A stretch of DNA of 64,000 nucleotides from Sapria himalayana. Lineage: Eukaryota; Streptophyta; Magnoliopsida; Malpighiales; Rafflesiaceae. Shown one piece after another: positions 11,495-24,601 of this stretch. The notes below the pieces were generated by a model. The model was not told the DNA's origin, did no database searches, and was given only the letters and a program-made list of their open reading frames with translations. The stretch spans positions 1 to 64,000 of the forward strand of contig JAREIK010004336.1 of NCBI GenBank assembly GCA_029783825.1, given 5' to 3'. Positions within the stretch are counted from its first letter, which is position 1. Every line of letters starts with the position of its first letter. The position numbers and the translations under genes were made by a program.

Positions 11495-11973
11495 ACTCTA
11501 CCAAAAAAATTCAGAGATACAAAAACATATTCACAGATATATAAAAACAAATTTTATAGACATGAACAAACACAAATTAAAGTTCATTATCATACACCTT
11601 CAACAAAAATCCAAAAGATATCCAAAAATTATATTTAGAGATAAAGAGAGTGCACAAATAACATGTTTTTAGAATAATGAAGATAAGATAAACTTGCCCT
11701 CTTTTTGATAAAGTTGAAATCGATAAAGATGGGACCCATGCACTAGGACCATGGTAATGTCTGAATGCTTTGAATCAGAATTTTTTCTTTTGTCTCACAT
11801 AATGTGACCAACAAAGATTTATAATTTGGTTAATTAGAAAAGCAAAGAATAAAACCAGAATAAAAAAATAAAAACCTGCAAAAAAATATCATAATTTTTT
11901 GCTACACAGACAAAAATAAATAACAGTTCGGATATAATTCTCATACTCAATCATCCTCATAATTTGTAGGGAA
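11495..11973 (-). other. Element 2 3' noncoding segment
   Basis: Reverse-complement counterpart of 7933-8414, placed between the stop of the second gene and the inverted composite unit. No ORF or other signal. Confidence 0.65.
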
Positions 11974-13826
11974 TGTTAACCTATCCTGCGAGGATTCCCA
12001 GCTAGATCTCTGAATGCTATCGGTTGCACCAATGCCCCTAACTGTGACTCAATATAGGACATCTTCTGCTGCATTACATTTTTAATTTCTTTCATCTCAT
12101 AATTCATTTTTTTAAATTCTTGCATTTCTTTCATCAAATTAGTTATCTGCTCATTTTTCTTTTTCATTTCGGTCTTCATAACTACTATATGTTCATTTAT
12201 TTCCAATGCTTGTTGTTTGACCACCTCATCCACCTTTGCCGAGACAAGTGAATTAGAAGCACGACTCCTACAATAAAATGCGACCCCCTTAGAGCCGATT
12301 CTCGTACACTCGCTGCTTTTTTGACCTCTTATTATCTCCAAATAAATAGGATCATACTTATTTGGTTGAAGATCCATAGAACCCACAACTTTTTGATGAG
12401 CATGTCACACGTTCCTCTATTAGGTCCTGAGATAAAATAGAGAAAAAATTATTCTAGATATACAAAAAATAAAATAAATATTTTGTATTCAATAATTTTC
12501 ATAATGTAATGTTGTTTTATAAAATCTAATTAATATAACAATTTCTTACATCAATCATCTGAGACTTGTTGTCAACATACTGACCATCCACTTTCTTCAC
12601 ATGCATCTTCTTGAAAATCTCATAAAAATTTAGATCTCGACCCAATTCTCCAGCCTAGAATATGTTTTTATTAAGTCTTAAAAAAACAAATGATAAAAAA
12701 ATTTAACAAAATTAATAAAACCATGCATAGATTTTAATTATTGGACTTTTAGGACAACCACAAAATATAGAAATGTTTAGAATTTTAAATTTGTACCAAA
12801 TCTCTAGCATGCTCAATGCTCGACTTTGAACTCCAGCGTGTCGAAAGATTCTGTACCTAGTCTAGCTACCTCACTTCATCGATTTTTACGGGCAATATTT
12901 GATTTTTTTCTTCAGATTTGGCTCGTCCCAATAATTAAGCCACTTGGGCCAATCTTCCTCAAATATAAAAGCATGCCTTTCATTCATTTTCTTTAATTTA
13001 TGGATAAAATCAGAATTTTGTTGAGCAGCTTTGATCTCCCATAATGACTTTATCTTTCCATCAAATTTGGGTGTTAATGTGCACTGATTCTATAAATAAA
13101 AAAATGACAAAAGAATTTATATTAACTACAAGAACATAATTATTTACTACTTGAATAATAACCAACATAAAAATTAATTAATTAGATAAATTTTTTCCAT
13201 GCTTTTGTTTTGTTATATTTACCCAAAAGTCATTAAAATATGACTTTTTTGTCGATTCAGGAACTTTCTTCCAAGTTAAAGCTTTAGAATCAGTCATTTT
13301 TTGAAAGCCATTATAATTATAGTCGAACACTTGTGAGATTAAATAAAATTGTACAAATAAAAAACTAACATTGAAAACAAGCAAATCATAACAATATTAA
13401 AAAAACCACTGACAATAACATCAAAATTTTTTTCAATTCATTTTTACATATATCTTTTACCTCTCATACAATCTCAATTTCTAACTTTACACTGATTGAA
13501 AAGGAAGGCACATCATTTGATGATGTTATTGGTATTATAAATGGGGGAACAATCAGTGTAAAATGTGGTGCAGAAGAAAGAGATGGATCAAAAGTGTGTG
13601 TAGAAAGCACAATGAGTGGTGGGCATACATCTAATAAATGTGATAGTAGAGGTCTCAAAGATGGTGATGGTGATAGAAATGGAGATGGTGATTGTGATGT
13701 TTAAGTCTAGATATAGTGGGTATGAGATGGTACTAATTCTGCAACATGATGTAACATAATAGATGAATTTTGTTCATTTCTATGTCCACGTCCAACTCCG
13801 CCACATCCACATCTTTTACACACCAT
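11974..13826 (-). pseudogene. Element 2 second gene, Transposase_24 (Ptta/En/Spm) type
   Basis: Same five-exon gene as 6083-7932, on the minus strand: exons at about 13461-13826, 13223-13348, 12797-13089, 12550-12654 and 11974-12426. Recognisable parts are the Gly-rich start (GGVGRGHRNEQNSS), ALTWKKVPESTKKSYFNDF, LWEIKAAQQNSDFIHKL, ELGRDLNFYEIFKKMHVKK, and a C-terminal coiled coil ending GNPRRIG-stop. Lengths and phases agree with element 1. Damage includes a changed intron 1 acceptor (ACAA near 13349-13352 where element 1 has ACAG), two stops in exon 1 and frameshifts in exon 3. The last exon stays open for 136 codons from 12386. Role inferred from the En/Spm family as a terminus-binding accessory protein. 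Confidence 0.8.
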
Positions 13827-13966
13827 TTACTGTACAAAATAAAACATAGAACAAAAAATAGGGATATGATGAACAAGCATTTATTTTCGAATAAAATACA
13901 CCGATAGGTTTCAACAAAATATAAAAAGTCTTTGATAGTTTAAATTTATAATAAAATTATAACAAT

Positions 13967-16900
13967 TTAATTATCGACATCACTGTCATCCTCCAATGGA
14001 TCTTCTGATATTCTGTCTGATTCCGATAGAAGTTTGAACACATCTTCATATAGAAATTGATCATCTTCAATTTTTATTGTGGCACCATTTTAGTCACATA
14101 AATTTCCTGGATCTTCATCTACATTCAAAGGCTCAATATTATTTATGTCATCTTCCTAGAATGCTGGTGCAATTTCTATGTCTGTACTTCTTTATTATGA
14201 TGTTGGTACTTCAAATTTTGATCGATCTTTGATATTGCAAATTGCCCACCAATCTCTCTTATCACGAGATACAATAATATACCTCAGTGGCTTGAACTAC
14301 CATAATAAATGGCTCATATCGATTATATCTGTGTTTATGGTTAACATTCACTAGCTTTTAATCTGAATGAATCTTTGTGCCCACATTTCATGTAGGATTA
14401 AACGACTCGCACTTAAATAATATAATCTTGTTATTTTTGAGTCCAAGATACTCCAACTCAATAACTTCTTTGAGTTGACCCAAATAATTAATCTCATCTC
14501 CACTATAACCTGAGCCTTTAATGCATACACAACTATTCATTATTATTTTAGAAGAACTGTTCCCGATTGTGTGAAAGTTATATCCATTAACAAAATACCC
14601 AGGATAGGTTGTCACATATCTAAATGGTCATTTACTTAGATTCTGAATGAAAATATTTGAATCTCCATTTGAAGGATCAATTACCTGTGACATAACTTAA
14701 AAAATGATATTAACAAATAAAAGATACTAATAAATTAAATAATTCAAAAATATAAAACTTAATTATTCTCACATAATTTTTTAACCAATTCGCAAATTTA
14801 GTTTCTAGCTTATAATCGACATCATTGCTAGAAATTGCTGGATGTCTATATTTTAACTGCTCAACATAAATACTCAACAAATATAAAAAGAGAGAAAAAA
14901 AATGTATATCAATTTTTAAGAATCCTATTAAAGATAAAATTAAACTATGCTTAGACATACAACCATTTTGGGTATACATACTCAATATATGGTGCAACCT
15001 CCTCAAAATTAAGTAAAACATAGCTCCGAGTTGCTTTGTACTCATCATCTATCATACATCTTTTCATTCCTCTTCCAAATGCTCTTACAGGGTGCTTGAA
15101 GATACATAGTTTGTCCATAGAATCATCTTCTACCATCACATGACCTTAATCATTCCGCAGCACATTTCTATTCTTTGTATTAACATGATCCTCAAAATAA
15201 TAAGAACAAAATGATGATGCTTCTTCTACTAAATATGCATTGCAAATTGAACCTTCAACTTTTGCCTTGTTTCTTACATTCAATTTTAACTTACGAAGAT
15301 ACCTACATCCATAATGATAGGTTTCAATTAGATTAAATAACAATAATACTTAAAGTACTAAATAATAAAACACATCAAATTATATGTATTTACCTTTCAA
15401 AAGGATACATACACCTGAATTGCTTTGGGCCTGCAATCCTTGCTTCACATGCCAAATGGACCGGAAAATGCTCCATCGAGTCAAAAAAACTCGGAGGGAA
15501 TATCCGTTCAAGCTTACAAATAATAAGTAGAATTTCATTCTCCAGCCTCACCATGTCATCTATTTTGATTGTGGTTGTAGTTAATTATTTAAAAAACAAC
15601 CTAAATTCTGTAAGGACCTTCCAAACACTTTGAACAAGTAATTCACGGAATGCAATTGGTATTAATCTCTACATAAATACATGACAATCATGACTTTTCA
15701 TTCCAAATAACTTAAGATTCTTTATATCCACGCATCTATCCATATTTCACACATATCCATTAGAAAATTCAAAATTTTAACCCATTCACATAATATCTAT
15801 CTTGCCTTCTTATCAAGTGGGTAGAAATCTTTAAGGAATTTTTCTGTTTCTTCATCCAGATTCATTTCAGAATGCTGATAGTAATCATTCAGCTCTTGTC
15901 TTGATTTTAAAGTGCCTTTTGTTTTTCCATCTACATTAAGGACAATGTTGAAAACATTGTCAAAAATATATTTTTCAATATGCATTACATCTAAGTTATG
16001 ACGAATTAAATTGGACTTCCTATAGGCCAAGTGCCAAAATATACTACAATTCCTCCACCCAAATAATTTGCCTATTGGTCCATTACTTCTAGTAGCTTCC
16101 TTTTCATTTACCTTCTTCAAACCCAAACTATGAATCTCTGTCATAATATCATCTCTTGAATAAACTACTGGTGCAACTATCATCACAGTTTTATTTTTTC
16201 GAAATGTAGTTATATTTCTTTGAAAAGAATGATTCGTAGGTAGAAACTTATGATGGTTATCAAACCATGACTATTTACCACTAAATTTGAGGGTAAATGC
16301 ATCAAAATTTGTCATGCAATACGGGCATGCAAATCATCTTGCAGTACTCTAGCTAGACAATATTGAATATGTAGTAATGTCACTTACCATCCATATAAAG
16401 ATTGCCCGCATAATGAAATTTTACTTCTTTGAGATATCATAGGTATTCATGCCAACATTTTATAAATGATTTAACTCTGCAATAAGAGGCTGTAAGAAAA
16501 CATCCAGCATCTCTTTCGGATTTTTTGGCCCTAGAATCAATATTGACAAAAACATATATTGCTCCTTCATACACAATCACGAAGGCAAGTTATAAGGCGT
16601 CACTATCACTGGCCATGTTGAATACTATTGTTCAGATTACCCAAATGACTGAAATCAATCAGTGTAGAGACTCAAACTCACATTTCGATTTTCAGCCATA
16701 AAATCTTGATGTATATATTTAAAATGCTTCCAAGCAGGTGAATATGTTGGATGACGCATTACTCCTTCTTCAACCACATGCTCAGAATGGCACCTCATAT
16801 CATTTACTGTAGCATTTGATGCATATAGTCTTTGTAATCGAGGAATTAATGGAAAATAATACATCTTCATGTAGACAACCTTCAATTTTTGTTGCATATC

Positions 16901-17656
16901 GACAACACGAGGTGTCTTCCTAAATTGAGGATGATCACAAAACTTACAGCTATTTAAATCACTATCACCACCCTGATATAACATGCATCCATTTAAACAA
17001 CAATCAATTCTTTCCCCTGGTAGACCCGTTCCTCGTAGTAACTTTTTAGTATTGTAAAAGTTGTTAGTGATCAAATTATTAACCGGAATAATTTTTTCAT
17101 CAGTTCTGTCACCTGATCAAATAATTTTTCAGACATATGATTTTCTAACTTAATCCTCATTAGTCGAGCCACAAGTGACAATTACGAATGTGTTTTACAA
17201 CTAGGCCGCAACTTTTATCTACAGCTTTAGGCATTTCATAAAATTTCTGAGCTTTAGGATTAGGTGGTTCATCCACGTAATCTATATTGAAGTCAGCACC
17301 AGCAGCTTCCGAGATCATTCTATGGTATGTGTTTGATGATTCTTCACCACAAGCAAATGATTCAATACCCACATTTTGGTCAATATTTAGAGCCATTGTT
17401 CTTTCCCCATGATAAATCCAAACAAAATATTTTGGAAAAAGCCATATTTAGCCAAATGATACTTATAGTGTGTGCATCAAGAAAAGGGATATCCTAAACA
17501 CTTGCAATGATTATATGGACATTTAATTTTTTTCCATCCATCAATCTCGATTGACGACATGCAAAATTGATGAAAGTTTCAAGCCCAGTCAAAAAAATCT
17601 TTATTCAAAAAACCATTAATAACCCATCTATACATCCACTGACGTTCTGAGCTCAT
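13967..17656 (-). pseudogene. Element 2 CACTA transposase (Tnp2-type, Transposase_21)
   Basis: This is the most complete transposase remnant. Read from 17656 downward: a Transpos_assoc domain with WMYRWVINGF, KCPYNHCKC and HLAKYGFFQN (stop at 17579-17581, one frameshift); a linker with SSNTYHRMISEAAGADFNID (17160-17396); the Transposase_21 core with CCLNGCMLYQGGDSDLNSC, a CxxC (CKFC), YYFPLIPRLQRLYASNATV and NVSLSLYTD (16655-17074), then YMFLSILILGPKNP and LIRHNLDVMHIEKYIFDN (to about 15797); DUF4218 with YLRKLKLNVRNKAKVEGSIC (15146-15343) and SYVLLNFEEVAPYIEYVYPK (14951-15139); DUF4216 with GQLKEVIELEYLGL and ILFKCESFNPT (14388-14615); and an acidic tail ending at TAA 13967-13969. At least three in-frame stops fall between 16560 and 16650. 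In live CACTA elements this protein cuts and joins the ends. This copy cannot be functional as read. The second gene follows about 140 bp downstream. Confidence 0.85.
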
Positions 17657-17932
17657 TTTGCCCTATTTTATTTACAAAAAATAAGTCCAATCATTATTTT
17701 GAATAAAACATTCAATTACTTCAAAATATACAAATAATTAAATAAAATTACTTACATATGAATATTTAAAAATTAAATATTGTGAATATCGAGGCAATGC
17801 ATTTGCAAAATCTACATTAATAAATAAAGCAATTTTTGCACGATAAAGATTAATATATCACATTTACACTAGATAAAGGGAGAAAAATGTGATAATGCAC
17901 AAGAAAGAAAAGCAAAAAAAAACATTTAGTGT
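17657..17932. other. AT-rich leader upstream of element 2 transposase
   Basis: Short AT-rich segment between the purine tract and the inferred ATG. No coding potential or clear promoter motif is visible. Confidence 0.4.
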
Positions 17933-18290
17933 TTGAATGAGGAGAGGGAGGGAGAGAGAGAGAGAGATAAGGTGGGGAAAGAGGGAGGGGCAAAGAAATG
18001 GGGAGACAGGGAGAGAGAGAGAAGGGAGAGAATGAGGGAGAGAGAAGGGAGAGAAATGGTGAATGGAAAAGAGAGGGAAATAGAGAGAGGAAGAGAGAGG
18101 AGGGAGGAGAGAGAGAAAGAGGGAGATATAGGGAGAGACAGGGGGAGAGAGAGAAAGAGAGAACAAGCAAAAAGGAGACTGAGAAAGAAAATAACAAGAG
18201 AGAGAGTGTGTGTGACACAAAGAAAAAGAGGAACATAGAGACATGAAGAATTAGAGAGGGAGAGAGAGACACATAGAGAGTGCAGTGTTA
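17933..18290. repeat. (GA)n-rich purine tract
   Basis: About 350 bp of almost pure purine on the plus strand (GAGAGGGAGGGAGAGAGAGA and variants). Charged Glu/Arg/Lys ORFs on the plus strand and Ser/Leu/Pro ORFs on the minus strand are repeat translations. It sits 5' of the element 2 transposase, between it and the 540-bp satellite. Homopurine tracts with partial mirror symmetry can form triplex structures; that is general knowledge, not shown here. Confidence 0.9.
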
Positions 18291-18530
18291 TAATTAAAAA
18301 TTATATAAAAGAAAATGTAATTTTCTGTATAAACCTATCAAATATTACATTTTTTTTCATACATAAGTTCATATTTGAGTCTGAGGCCTAAGGGCTGGGA
18401 TTAGGTAAGAGTACGACCTTTATTTGTATTATACCATATATGAGCCTGATCAACGGACACTCTCATGCTACGTGCTTACATATTGTTGATATTATATATT
18501 TTGCCATTTAATTTAAAATTAGGTCTACAA
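18291..18530. other. AT-rich spacer
   Basis: Low-complexity spacer between the purine tract and the satellite. I see no gene or clear repeat unit. Confidence 0.4.
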
Positions 18531-19665
18531 ATTAATATTATCTCATATATAATTATATGTTAGGATACATATAGTAAATATAGTTAAATAGTTACATATA
18601 GTTAAACATATAATTATATATAGATATATGCATACACATAGTTATAAGTAAATATAAATAAATATATACAAAGTTATAAACAATTATATAGATTTACACA
18701 TATGTATACATAATTAAAATTAAAGTTATATTTCTTATATAATGTTATTTATAGTTATAAGAATATTTATATATAGTTCTACACATATAGTTAACCATTG
18801 TGTTGTATGTTTTTATACATATAATTATAAATATTATTACATGTAGTTATACATATAGTTACACGTATAGTTAAACTTATATTTATACATGTATGTATAT
18901 ATATTTTATCATATAATTTCATAAATTTATACATATAGTTATATATAGGTATGGATATATTTAAATATATTTTTATACTAATATATAAAAATGTATATTA
19001 AATAAATGTTAATTTTATATTTAAATATAGTTATGATATTTTTATAGTTATACACATAGTATGATAAAATTATTTATAGTTATATGTTAGTATACATATA
19101 ATATATAGTTATAAAAAATTATATATCATTAAACATTTAGTTATATATATATATTCATACGAGTAATTAAATTTATTTATACATAAAGATATACAATGTT
19201 ATAAACAAATATATAGATTTACATATATGTATACATATATGTATAAATAGTTAAAAATATAGTTATATTTAATTATATAAAGTTATATTTAGTTTTACAA
19301 ATATTTTTATATAGTTATACACATATAATTAAATATGATGTTGTATGTTATTATACATGTAATTATAAATATAGTTACATGTGATCATACATATAGTTAC
19401 ACGTATAGTTAAACTTATATTTATACATGTATTTATATATATTTGTTCATATAATTTCATATATTTATACATATAGTTCTGTAGAGGTATTGATATACTA
19501 AAATACATTTTTTATACTAATATATAAAAAAATATGTTAAATATATGTTATTAATTATATATTTAAATATATGTTATACATTAATAATATAAAATTATGT
19601 ATAGTTATATGTTATTATACATATAAATATATAGTTATAAAAAATTATATATCATTAAACATTTA

Positions 19666-19722
<57 letters not shown>

Positions 19723-20410
19723 GTTATACATAAATATATACAAAGTTATAAACAAGTATATAGTTTTACATATATGTATAACTAGTTAAAAATATAGTTA
19801 TATTTAATTATATAAAGTTGTATTTAGTTTTAAAAATATTTATATTTAGTTATACACATATAATTAAACATAATGTTGTATGTTGTTATACATGAAATTA
19901 TAAATATAGTGACTGTGTTTATACATATAGTTACACATAAAGTTAAACTTATATTTATACATGTAGGTATATTAATTTATTTATATAATTTTATATATCT
20001 ATACCTATAGTTATGTATAGGTATAGATATAGTAAAATACAATTTTGAATACTAATATATAGAAATGTATATTAAATGTAAGATGTAAATTATATATTTA
20101 AATATAGTTATGTATAAAATTTTTATAGCAATACATATAATAAGATACAATTATTTATAGTTATATGTTATTATACATATAGTATATATAACTATAAATA
20201 TTTTTATATAGTTAAACATATAGTTATATATAGATATATTCATACAAATAGTTATACATAAATATATAAAGTTATAAATAAATAAATAGATTTACATATA
20301 TGTATACATACTTACAAATATAGTTATATTTAAGTATATAGTGTGTTAAATAGTTATACAATTTTTATATATAGTTATACAAATATTTATATATAGTCAT
20401 ACAAATTCAA
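18531..20410. repeat. AT-rich satellite of about 540 bp, array 1
   Basis: The sequence looks like random TA-rich DNA, but the anchor GTTATAAACAA (and close variants) recurs at 18673, 19198, 19745 and 20271, spacings of 525, 547 and 526 bp. Other landmarks recur in fixed order between anchors: TAGTTATATTTAATTATATA, ATGTTGTATGTTGTTATACA, ACAATTATTTATAGTTATAT. A pure (TA)n stretch lies near 19672-19720. It lies 5' of the element 2 transposase, and the same satellite occurs inverted at 30880-32815 and direct at 61010-64000. Confidence 0.85.
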
Positions 20411-22478
20411 CAAATATCTAAAATATGGTTAGCAATGATGTTTATAGAGAGTGAGAGAATAAATACTATATTTCTACAATTTTTCACATGAGCATGAAGT
20501 TACTTTTAATGTCCATTTACTACAACTTCTATAGCAAAGAGATGTTCTACTAGAGCATCATAAATTTCTTCCATATATCTGCATGTCCATATATATATAT
20601 ATATAGGAAAAATATGAAGATTAATACATGAAAATGAAAAAAAAATGATATTAAAAAAATAATACTCAATAATAATAATATATAACTAAAACTCATTCCT
20701 TTACATATGAAAAAATGATTGATGAAACTTTACATATTGAGTATTTCCATAAAAAATAAAACACTAAAAAAATAAATAAAACTCACAATAATATATTATA
20801 ATGAATAACAATTATAAAATGACATTATCATTTATTAAATAATATAAAAATTCACATATAAATACAAAAAGAAACTATAAATACTTTTAATCTATATGAA
20901 TCATCTCATCCTAGTATCTCAAGATAAAAAATATATAAAAATACAATATAATTCTCAATAGTTTTGAAATTTTTTTTTATTTACAACTTATTAATATTCT
21001 TTATAATTTATTTTGCTATATTTTTATGATACGTTACTATTATTTTTATTATATTGATTTGATGTTTTTTAGATTATAATAATTTATATTTATTTTATAA
21101 AGATATGAAATAATATTTAATAATATAAGTTCTGGACTAAAAAATAATTAGTAAATATGTTTATATCATATTAAACTATAAAAGAATACTCACATAAAAG
21201 AGTACTCACATATATTCGCTAGTACTATAAATTAATGTTTCATTATTGATACATATATTTCCATAATACTTCTCATATTTTCTTATATTCTTTATTACTA
21301 TTTATTACAAGATACATCTTCCATAAATTTTGTGAAACATGAAACTTAGATTCAAGCTTGTAGGTTACAACTAAAAGTTATGGTACTCAACTAATAACTA
21401 CAACATTCAACTAACAATTACTACTCATATTTATTAGATTTTTAAATTATTTAAAATAAACATATTGCAGCACAGAAAAATTACCATGTGTTAAAAGATG
21501 ATGTTATTAATATGATGGGATAAAGGGTGCCCTAACGAATGTTATCGTAAGGAGAATACTCTTGTATGGCATGAAATTGATCAACATTATAGAGATACAT
21601 AAACTCTTCTTAATCCATAGTTGTTAATGGTATAAATTATAGTAATATAAATTTGGTAGAAATTGAATTGTTAAAGTAATAATAAACTACATTGTTGTGG
21701 CTAAAATCATAAATTGAAGTTGATAAAATATTTTTTGGTTGAAAAAAATCTATTGTATTGCATGACATTGTGGGATTATAAACATTAAAAATTTCAAAAT
21801 ATTTTTAATATTTTAATATCCTCTATATAAATCAAAAATGTTATAGATTAAAAATATTATATTTTTTTATCTATCTACCCTTCTCCCAAACTCAACTCAA
21901 AATTATTATTTGGCCCGTATATAAGCTATGAGGCTTCATGATTAGAATAGATAAAATTCACGTCCCAATATATGAACAACATGATACATGATAGCACCAT
22001 GGAAAACATATCTAACATCTACGAGAATCAGACTCATATTTTTAGTGATAGAGTATTCATCATCTTTTTCCGATAAGTCTACCATGTTGTTGGTTCGGAT
22101 TATTAGTACCAAGCTATATGTTTTTAAAAACATTATTATTGATGGTAATTATGTACAAAAAAGTTTGGTTCATATATTTTATACTATCTTAGCTTAATTG
22201 TCCATGATACATTACTATATGTTGATCTTATTATATCAGTATGAAATCATTATTTTAATATTACTAAACTTGATTCAACAAGTCCACTCATCACTAACAC
22301 AAGAGAGATCACAAGGAATCATACACTATGCGACATCTATTGAAGGAATATTGAAATTATTAGAAATATAAGTATTTTATTTCAAGAAACATAAATATGA
22401 AGTTATTATGTTTGAAATAGTTTTGAGATAAATTTAATTTACAAATGTTATATACATGGTAAATATAAATCATTACAC
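20411..22478. other. AT-rich unassigned region
   Basis: About 2 kb with no recognised gene. Two overlapping ORFs of 63 and 69 codons lie on opposite strands around 21942-22197 and match nothing I know. On the inferred map it is internal 5' DNA of element 2. Confidence 0.4.
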
Positions 22479-22508
22479 CACACACACACACACACACACA
22501 CACACACC
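22479..22508. repeat. (AC)n microsatellite
   Basis: Uninterrupted CA dinucleotide run of about 14-15 units. Confidence 0.95.
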
Positions 22509-23069
22509 AAGATACTCTTTGTTAAAGATGAATGCAACTATAATAATATAAATGAATCATGTAGGAAAATGACAATAAAGTCTATGAAAAAATTAATAAG
22601 AATAATTATTTTTATATCATATGTTGAAGTACAAGCTTATCACATGCTTACTTGCTTGAATATCATGTGTTAGAATGTATGATTTTCATGTCTTGGCTTA
22701 CATGAGTGGTAACATTGATTATGTGCTTACTATGTGTTCTCATGCATTAATGGTTAGTGCTTGAAAGTGTGCTTATTATATGATGATGTGTATACCTACC
22801 AAGGATTGACTTGACATGTGAAAGCTATGATGGCTTACTAAATGTTGCATCAAAAATTTAAAAACTTGGAATCTTGCTTATAAATAAAAGTGATTTGGGA
22901 TTCCTAGCACACAACAACACATATCATGAGAACATTTCAAAGTGAATTGAGAAACTTTTGCTCAATTATTTTCAATTACATGTGTGAATATTATTGAGTT
23001 TTCTAGAAGTTGGTAGAATAGTTCAAACTGGTTCAATCAAGTATAATCAGTTTAATTTAATTTGACACG
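22509..23069. other. Unassigned region
   Basis: Moderately complex sequence with repeated short words (CATGTG, TGCTTA, CTTACTATGTG) but no ORF, domain or terminal repeat that I can name. Confidence 0.35.
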
Positions 23070-23382
23070 CTAAACTTTTATTTTATTTATTTTATTTATT
23101 TTATTTAATTTTATTTATTTTATTTATTATATATTTTATCATCCATATCATCATCCATCCCATCAGTCCCATCCATTTTTTTATTTTTTTATTTTTTATT
23201 TATTTATTTTTTTATTTATTTATTTTTTTATTTTTTATTTATTTTATTTTATTTATTTTATTTTTATTTTTATTTATTTTATTTATTTTATTTATTTTAT
23301 TTATTTTATTTTATTTATTTATTTTATTTATTTATTTTATTTTTATTTTATTTTATTTATTTTATTTTATTTTATTTTATTG
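23070..23382. repeat. (TTTTA)n / (TTTAT)n tract
   Basis: Roughly 300 bp of pyrimidine-biased TTTTA/TTTAT repeats, broken once by a CATCATCCATCCCATCAGTC-like segment. It ends immediately at the LINE target-site duplication. Confidence 0.9.
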
Positions 23383-23644
23383 AATTCAATCATTACTTTT
23401 TTTTTAACATTTATTAAAGAAAACATATCCCTCACTTGTAGGCGGAGGAAGACCTTTACAACATCAGAAAACTTAAAAGACATACTATTTACAGACCAAT
23501 ACCCTAGCCAATAATTCAGAGAAACTATCTTTTCCTTAGGATTAGTTGAAGCAGTAACCGCACTCTGTATGATTCTTCCTTATTATATGACATTGAACAG
23601 CAGGGAGTCTTTCCACTCCAGTGGTTATATTCGTCTCAACAGCG

Positions 23645-23895
23645 GGAGTTCTCCTGACAGCAACATGGGGCAGCAACAGGGGGCAGCAACAGACAGCAAC
23701 TAATCCTAACAGCAACGGACAGCAACAGCAGGAGTTATCCTGACAGCAACAGGCTTTGGCAGCAACAGGGGGCACTCTACATGTGCTTTGGCAGCAACAG
23801 ACAGCAACTAATCCTAACAGCAACAGACAGCAAAAGATAGCAACAGCAGGAGTTATCCTGACAGCAACAGGCTTTGGCAGCAACAGGTAGCAATG
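23645..23895 (-). repeat. CAGCAACAG repeats in LINE 3' region
   Basis: Two longer copies (about 23690-23775 and 23797-23890) share the order CAGACAGCAACTAATCCTAA, GGAGTTATCCTGACAGCAAC and GGCTTTGGCAGCAACAGG. Shorter GCAGCAACAGG units flank them. They account for the Cys/Leu-rich minus-strand ORF at 23542-23943. Confidence 0.75.
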
Positions 23896-24601
23896 TTTTC
23901 CATGATATGTACTCAGTGAAGGCTCTTTATTTGATATTGTCACTGCATATTTATGGAAGCAGTTTTAGTAGCATCCCTATAGACTCTTTCGCTAGTTTTA
24001 GGCAGTAGCAGCATCCTCACTGGAGGCTCTTTAGCAGCAGCATCCACTATAGATTAGTGCTGCCCATGTGGACGAACCTCTATCTCTCCTTTCCCCTGTG
24101 CGTCTGGCTCTAATCTTCACAAGATTCCAGCCGTCTTCCTTCCTCGTGTATTCGCTGATGATCCTAGAACAAAAGCAAAGAGAAAACAAAAAAAAAACAA
24201 CAACCGTGCCTACCAGAACTTGACACCCTACTACCCTTATTCTTGATTAAACTAATACAACATAAGGCAAGCTTCTGCAGAGAAAATCAAAATACATGTT
24301 GTCCTGCAAAGAAAATCAAAATACATCCTTTCTGCAGAGGTTATCAACTTCTGCCAAAATGCGGAATTAGCACATATTTTGAGTATGCAGAAATTCTAAA
24401 TTACATACATATTATTTTAACAACCGTACAGTATAGCTATGCACCATTCTGCCAAAATGCAGAATTAATATATACTACAATGAGATCTCCTTCATATATA
24501 TCCATTTGGCTCAATCTCCATCCTTCCATTCCATTTAATTGTGAGACAGAAATTCTCTGCAAATGAATTCCCGCACAATCCAGGAAACATATGAGACTAT
24601 G

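Noticed and set aside
17850..18272. Overlapping Ser/Leu/Pro and Glu/Arg-rich ORFs
   Set aside because: They lie wholly in the GA-rich purine tract and occur in two frames on each strand.
18531..20410. Promoters, TATA boxes or a replication origin in the AT-rich DNA
   Set aside because: TATA-like words occur every few tens of bases by composition, so no individual site can be supported.
21942..22197. Overlapping 63- and 69-codon ORFs on opposite strands
   Set aside because: No domain, no similarity to the CACTA genes, and length within chance expectation for this sequence.
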